From contig CANMNM010000036.1 of NCBI GenBank assembly GCA_947499275.1, positions 1 through 9,055 of the forward strand: a stretch of 9,055 nt of DNA. Direction: 5' to 3'. Positions 5,920 to 9,055 of this stretch are shown piece by piece. The position numbers and the translations under genes were made by a program. The stretch is from Actinomycetota bacterium. GTDB taxonomy: Bacteria > Actinomycetota > Actinomycetes > S36-B12. Within the stretch, counting starts at the first letter, position 1, and each line of letters opens with the position of its first letter. Below the pieces are notes generated by a model that did not search any database, was not told where the DNA came from, and worked only from the letters and a program-made list of their open reading frames with translations.

Positions 5920-6234
5920 CTAAATACCGTCTCCCACTCGAGCACCATTCTTTTCCAACAGTGAACGTACTTCAGAGGACCGGTAACGACGATGCCCACC
6001 CAATGTGCGGATGCTGGTTAACTTCCCCGACGTAGCCCAGCGGGTTACAGTCTTAGGGTCAACTCGGAAAAGGGAGGCCACCTCACCGGGTGTCATCAGG
6101 TGCTCTGTTTCAGGGATTGGACTTACGCGCGAATTCTGGGCATGAATCTGGGAATTGCTGGCCATCGAGCTAGCAGCGGGCTGGTGTGAAGCGCCGCCAA
6201 ATTGCCGTGGGTTAAGCGAGTTCACTTGTGACAC
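5920..6234 (-). CDS. bldC: BldC-like MerR-family DNA-binding regulator with N-terminal extension
   Basis: Residues 47-93 hold a winged helix-turn-helix almost identical to Streptomyces BldC: TPGEVASLFRVDPKTVTRWA (48-67), then SGKLTSIRTLGGHRRY and SSEVRSLL. BldC is a developmental transcription factor in Streptomyces that binds direct repeats cooperatively and lacks an effector domain; the targets in this organism are unknown. The GTG at 6234-6232 follows GAGGGG by only about four bases but has the best site; later starts (ATG at codon 24 or 47) lack one. With this start there are 46 residues before the helix-turn-helix, about 35 more than in Streptomyces BldC, and they are Ser/Asn/Gln-rich and probably disordered. 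DUF3073, purM and purF lie beyond it, the same neighbourhood as in Streptomyces. Confidence 0.92.
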   Translation of the reverse strand: MSQVNSLNPRQFGGASHQPAASSMASNSQIHAQNSRVSPIPETEHLMTPGEVASLFRVDPKTVTRWATSGKLTSIRTLGGHRRYRSSEVRSLLEKNGARVGDGI

Positions 6235-6369
6235 AACTCCCCTCGTCTTAATCGCCGATCAGGTAGGGCAGAAACGAAATGCCCCTTTTGTGAATAACCC
6301 AACGCTAGCCCGGTTTGCTGATTTTGCAAGTCAGAGGCACTTCAGGTCACCCCTCCCCTCAAATTCTTG
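6235..6369. other. Left part of the 490-bp gap between bldC and DUF3073: bldC leader
   Basis: This stretch must hold the bldC promoter on the minus strand and, formerly, the promoter of the decayed dehydrogenase on the plus strand. I found no well-spaced promoter pair and no structured RNA. The rest of the gap is described under the pseudogene and the DUF3073 leader. Confidence 0.3.
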
Positions 6370-6591
6370 AGGAGTCACTCTCGGCGCGTGGCTCCACGAG
6401 CGATCCTTGGACCCGGCTCTCTGCCCATGAATTGGTCGTGATCAGCCAAGAAATTCACTCCACCAACTTGGGGCCAGGGATGGTGTGGTGTTGTTCAAGT
6501 GACAGAAGAGTTAGTTGGGGCAGATGTTGCTCAGGCGTGTGGCCAAGTAACCCCGGTAGCAGCGGCCGAGGCGAACGGAAGGGAGCGATAA
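6370..6591 (+). pseudogene. Decayed leucine/valine (Glu/Leu/Phe/Val-type) dehydrogenase remnant
   Basis: An AGGAG at 6370-6374 looks like a leftover ribosome binding site. In the frame starting at 6426, residues HELVVISQ are followed by EIHSTNLGPG, ending about 6480. Intact amino-acid dehydrogenases of this family have HExVV, some ten more residues, then AIHSTxLGPALGG, so a short internal deletion and loss of the GGTR segment are implied. One frame over, codons from 6493 read VQVTEELVGADVAQACGQVT and then PVAAAEANGRER, with TAA at 6589-6591; this resembles the C-terminal helix of the same enzymes (VTPxxAAxxxAxxR). About 280 central residues with the NAD-binding domain are gone. From established knowledge, the valine/leucine dehydrogenase gene lies between the DUF3073 gene and bldC in Streptomyces, exactly this position. 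The N-terminal match is the stronger part. Confidence 0.6.
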
Positions 6592-6724
6592 ACGCCTAGT
6601 TCCATTGGTGCATCCGCGCGATCAATCGGTGGACGATAGTATTGCCCGGTGGCGGGCGAGAATGCCCCCATCAAAACTATTAGTCCACTAGCTACCGGTA
6701 TTTACTGGAAGAGGGGGTCGAGTC
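6592..6724 (+). promoter_or_regulatory. Leader of the DUF3073 gene with strong ribosome binding site
   Basis: AGAGGGGG ends seven bases before the ATG at 6725, a strong Shine-Dalgarno site. Upstream lie an 8-bp palindrome TACCGGTA and AT-rich TATTTAC close to the start. GATAGTAT further upstream resembles a -10 element, but none of these has a matching -35 at the right distance. No RNA gene was recognised. Confidence 0.4.
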
Positions 6725-6934
6725 ATGGGACGCGGCCGAGCGAAAGCCAAGCAAACAAAAGTTGCGCGCGAACTAAAATACGGCGGGCCTCAGACCGACT
6801 TTGATCGGTTACAGGCTGAATTGAGTGGCCAGCCTGCACCTGTTTATGTTGAAACAGTTGCCGCAGAAACGGACTCAGAAGAGGACCCTTATGCGAAGTA
6901 TTACGAAGATAGTGAAGACGAAGCCGCGAAGTAG
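6725..6934 (+). CDS. DUF3073 family protein
   Basis: The 69-residue product begins MGRGRAKAKQTKVARELKY, the signature of DUF3073, followed by a DFDRLQAEL helix and an acidic, low-complexity C-terminal tail (EETDSEED-type residues, then AKYYEDSEDEAAK). The family is restricted to actinobacteria and has no established biochemical role. The strongly basic N-terminus and acidic C-terminus suggest a nucleic-acid-binding or ribosome-associated protein, but this is inference. Length and start are as expected, with AGAGGGGG seven bases upstream. Its TAG stop sits in one arm of a hairpin whose other arm contains the purM stop, and only nine bases separate the two convergent genes. Confidence 0.93.
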   Translation: MGRGRAKAKQTKVARELKYGGPQTDFDRLQAELSGQPAPVYVETVAAETDSEEDPYAKYYEDSEDEAAK

Positions 6935-6947
6935 TTCAGAGAACTAC
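6931..6947. terminator. Hairpin between convergent DUF3073 and purM containing both stop codons
   Basis: GTAGTTC (6931-6937), AGA loop, GAACTAC (6941-6947) is a perfect seven-pair inverted repeat. Each arm, read in its own gene's direction, contains that gene's TAG stop. A shared bidirectional terminator is plausible, but there is no T-run on either side, so any intrinsic termination would be weak. Confidence 0.4.
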
Positions 6948-8041
6948 GTCTCGTAGGTCCCCACAAGATTCACGGATCCCCCGCCGCCCCCTTTAGCGGG
7001 TGCGTCGCCTTTCTCACCAGGATTTCGATCACGTATTGATCCACACACCCACGCATCAAGTTCACGTTCTCCCAAGATTTGCAAGCATGAGTCAACCTGA
7101 TCTTCGGGAACAATGGCAAACATGCCGATTCCCATATTGAATGTTTTTTCAGCGTCACCCAGTGAAACATTGCCTTCGCTGCAAATCACGTTGAATATTT
7201 CCGCGGGCGCCCACGTCTGTCGATAAACATCAGCTGCAAGATTCTGCGGCAACACCCTGGCTAGGTTCGCGGCAATCCCACCACCGGTGACATGGCTAAA
7301 AGCGTGAACCTGTGATTCCCGAATAAGTGCGAGTGCATCAAGGGCATATATATGTGTGGGCTCTAACAGTTCCTCACCTACGGTGCGACCAAGTGAATCA
7401 ATGTATGCGTCCAGCCCCAATTTTCCTTCACCTAAAAGTACGTGCCTGGCAAGGGAGTACCCGTTCGAATGCAACCCGGAGGACTTCATCGCGATAACAA
7501 CATCTCCGATTCTTACTTTCTCCGGCCCCAAAAGATTCTCTGCGTCAACAATTCCTGTTCCCGCTCCAGCGATGTCGTACTCGTCAGGTGCCATCAGCCC
7601 TGGGTGTTCGGCTGTCTCCCCACCCACAAGTGAGCAGCCGGCAAGTTCACACCCGCGAGCAATTCCTGACACGATGCTGGCAACACGTTCGGGGTTGACT
7701 GAACCAACTGCGATGTAGTCGGTCATAAATAATGGTTCAGCGCCACAAACAACCAGGTCGTCAACCACCATTGCTACCAAGTCCAACCCAACCGTGTGGT
7801 GAATGTCGAGTGCTCGCGCAACCGCGATTTTGGTTCCCACACCATCGGTCGACGTTGCCAGAAGTGGCCTGCGCATGTGCTTCGCAGCTGAAATGTCAAA
7901 AAGTCCAGCGAATCCGCCAAAATCTCCAACGACTTCGGGTCGAGTACTTGCCGCGATCGATGCCCGCATGAGCTCGACGGCACGCTCACCGGACTCGACG
8001 TCAACACCCGCCTGCGCATACGTTGCGCCCTGCTGCGTCAT
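6944..8041 (-). CDS. purM: Phosphoribosylformylglycinamidine cyclo-ligase (AIR synthetase)
   Basis: The 365-residue product catalyses ATP-dependent ring closure of formylglycinamidine ribotide to aminoimidazole ribotide, the fifth step of de novo purine synthesis, in the cytoplasm. Motifs appear in family order: YAQAGVD (8-14), DGVGTK (66-71), GLDLVAMVVDDLVVCGAEPL (85-104), LVGGETAEHPGLM (138-150), SSGLHSNGYSLAR, and HVTGGGIAANL. The wording VDDLVVCGAEPLFMTDYI is the actinomycete version. The C-terminus has a glycine-rich insert (KGGGGGSVNLVG) before the end. The ATG overlaps the purF stop as ATGA, so translation is coupled. The reading frame is intact and the length is normal. Confidence 0.97.
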   Translation of the reverse strand: MTQQGATYAQAGVDVESGERAVELMRASIAASTRPEVVGDFGGFAGLFDISAAKHMRRPLLATSTDGVGTKIAVARALDIHHTVGLDLVAMVVDDLVVCGAEPLFMTDYIAVGSVNPERVASIVSGIARGCELAGCSLVGGETAEHPGLMAPDEYDIAGAGTGIVDAENLLGPEKVRIGDVVIAMKSSGLHSNGYSLARHVLLGEGKLGLDAYIDSLGRTVGEELLEPTHIYALDALALIRESQVHAFSHVTGGGIAANLARVLPQNLAADVYRQTWAPAEIFNVICSEGNVSLGDAEKTFNMGIGMFAIVPEDQVDSCLQILGERELDAWVCGSIRDRNPGEKGDAPAKGGGGGSVNLVGTYET

Positions 8042-9055
8042 GGGCGATTAAGTGCGTCAAGGGCTAATGGGTCAACCAGCAGGAGCTCGGATTCGGAGAC
8101 CCTGCGTTCAATTCCTTCAAATATCTCGAGGTTCACTTTGTGCTCTTCCGAGAGTTCAACGGGGTAAACCCCGTCAAAGCAGGCCCGACATAGATTGTTT
8201 TTAGGAATCTGGGTTGCCTCGATGAGCGCATCAAGTTCAATGAATGCGAGTGAATCCGCTCCAATTGATGCGCAAATCTCGTCAACGCTCAAACCGTTTG
8301 CAATGAGTTCTGCTCTCGTTGCAAAATCAATTCCATAGAAGCATGGCCACTTAACCGGTGGGCTAGAAATTCGAACATGGACTTCGAGCGCTCCTGCTTC
8401 GCGCAACATGCGTACCAATGCGCGTTGCGTGTTCCCGCGGACAATCGAGTCGTCGACCACGATCAGTCTTTGACCTGCGATTACTTCCTTAAGTGGGTTT
8501 AACTTCAGTCGGATACCCAGCTGGCGAATCGTTTGCGAGGGTTGAATAAATGTCCGACCGACATACGAATTCTTAACGAGTCCCTCAGCGAACGGTATCC
8601 CAGATTCTTGGGCGTAACCGATTGCGGCATAGCGACCAGACTCGGGAACGGGGATAACGAGATCAGCCTCAACGGGATGCTCCCTCGCGAGGCGACGCCC
8701 GGTGTCAACCCGTGTTGCCTGCACTGAACGTTGGGCAATCGAAGTATCGGGGCGGGCCAAATACACGTATTCGAATAAACAGCCTTTTGGTTCCGCGGGT
8801 GCAAATCGGTGGGTACGTAGTCCTTGTGAATCCACAACGATTAGTTCACCGGGCTCAACCTCGCGAACAATCGAGGCTCCGACTATGTCTAGGGCCGCAG
8901 ACTCACTCGCAATAACCCAGCCGTTCTCCAGCCGACCAAGCACCAGCGGCCTGATTCCCTGTGGATCCCGAGCCGCATAGAGCGAATTGTCGTCCATGAA
9001 TACCAAAGAAAAGGCTCCCTTGACTGAAGGGAGCTCTTTGATTGCTGCCTCTTCG
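8038..9055 (-). CDS. purF: Amidophosphoribosyltransferase, N-terminus beyond window
   Basis: The frame is open to the right edge, giving 338 residues; the catalytic Cys1, propeptide and first part of the glutaminase domain are missing. PurF makes phosphoribosylamine from PRPP and glutamine, the committed step of purine synthesis. The visible glutaminase end reads GAFSLVFMDDNSLYAARDPQ, then GIRPLVLGRL. The phosphoribosyltransferase domain has PVPESGRYAAIGYAQ and the PRPP loop VVDDSIVRGNT (about 8430-8465). Cysteines in GCLFEYVYLARPD, PCFYGID and LCRACFDG match the four ligands of the 4Fe-4S cluster in the Bacillus-type enzyme, so this copy probably carries the cluster. A TTG at 9006 is internal, not the start. 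It is the upstream gene of a purF-purM operon. Confidence 0.97.
   Translation of the reverse strand, partial: EEAAIKELPSVKGAFSLVFMDDNSLYAARDPQGIRPLVLGRLENGWVIASESAALDIVGASIVREVEPGELIVVDSQGLRTHRFAPAEPKGCLFEYVYLARPDTSIAQRSVQATRVDTGRRLAREHPVEADLVIPVPESGRYAAIGYAQESGIPFAEGLVKNSYVGRTFIQPSQTIRQLGIRLKLNPLKEVIAGQRLIVVDDSIVRGNTQRALVRMLREAGALEVHVRISSPPVKWPCFYGIDFATRAELIANGLSVDEICASIGADSLAFIELDALIEATQIPKNNLCRACFDGVYPVELSEEHKVNLEIFEGIERRVSESELLLVDPLALDALNRP

Noticed and set aside
6050..6060. GTCTTAGGG inside bldC, matching the 8-bp array unit
   Set aside because: It is a single match within conserved coding sequence (the DPKTVTRW region) and needs no link to the array.
6235..6724. A structured RNA or tRNA in the bldC-DUF3073 gap
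   Set aside because: I checked for tRNA, tmRNA, RNase P, SRP RNA, 6C RNA and glycine riboswitch core motifs and saw none; the dehydrogenase remnant explains much of the gap better.

Overview
The window looks like chromosomal DNA of an actinobacterium. The strongest lineage markers are a BldC-type MerR-like regulator, a DUF3073 protein, actinomycete-style purF and purM, and two enzyme families typical of F420-using actinobacteria. By eye the base composition is moderate, clearly lower than in Streptomyces, which would suit a small-genome or aquatic lineage; that is inference. No transposase, integrase, tRNA, rRNA or CRISPR array was seen.

Layout. Positions 2-310 hold the 3' end of an epoxide hydrolase gene. 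A small exported protein of unknown function (441-773, minus) and a TrpB2-type tryptophan synthase beta-like gene (1006-2382, plus) follow, divergently oriented. This pair is bracketed by a 107-bp direct repeat taken from the epoxide hydrolase 3' end (184-290 and 2489-2595, two mismatches). The second copy is a gene fragment that collides with the end of a carboxymuconolactone decarboxylase/AhpD-like gene (2609-3091, minus). A short thioredoxin (3220-3492, plus) diverges from that gene. Next come four leftward genes: an F420-type luciferase-like oxidoreductase (3563-4432), a deazaflavin-dependent nitroreductase-family protein (4534-4974), a PlsC-like acyltransferase (5117-5878) and bldC (5920-6234). 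A tandem array of six 8-bp units lies just upstream of the luciferase-like gene. The 490-bp gap between bldC and the DUF3073 gene (6725-6934, plus) holds what appears to be a decayed leucine/valine dehydrogenase gene. The right end is a leftward purF-purM operon (purF truncated by the window edge, ATGA overlap with purM) that converges on DUF3073 through a small hairpin containing both stop codons.

How the genes work together. PurF and PurM catalyse the first and fifth steps of de novo IMP synthesis. The AhpD-like protein and the thioredoxin could form a thiol redox pair, and the two F420-type enzymes may be co-transcribed; both are inferences from position. No clearly new multi-gene system was found. 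The most interesting signals are structural: the repeat-bracketed trpB2 segment, the 8-bp array in a leader region, and the dehydrogenase remnant at a conserved actinobacterial locus.
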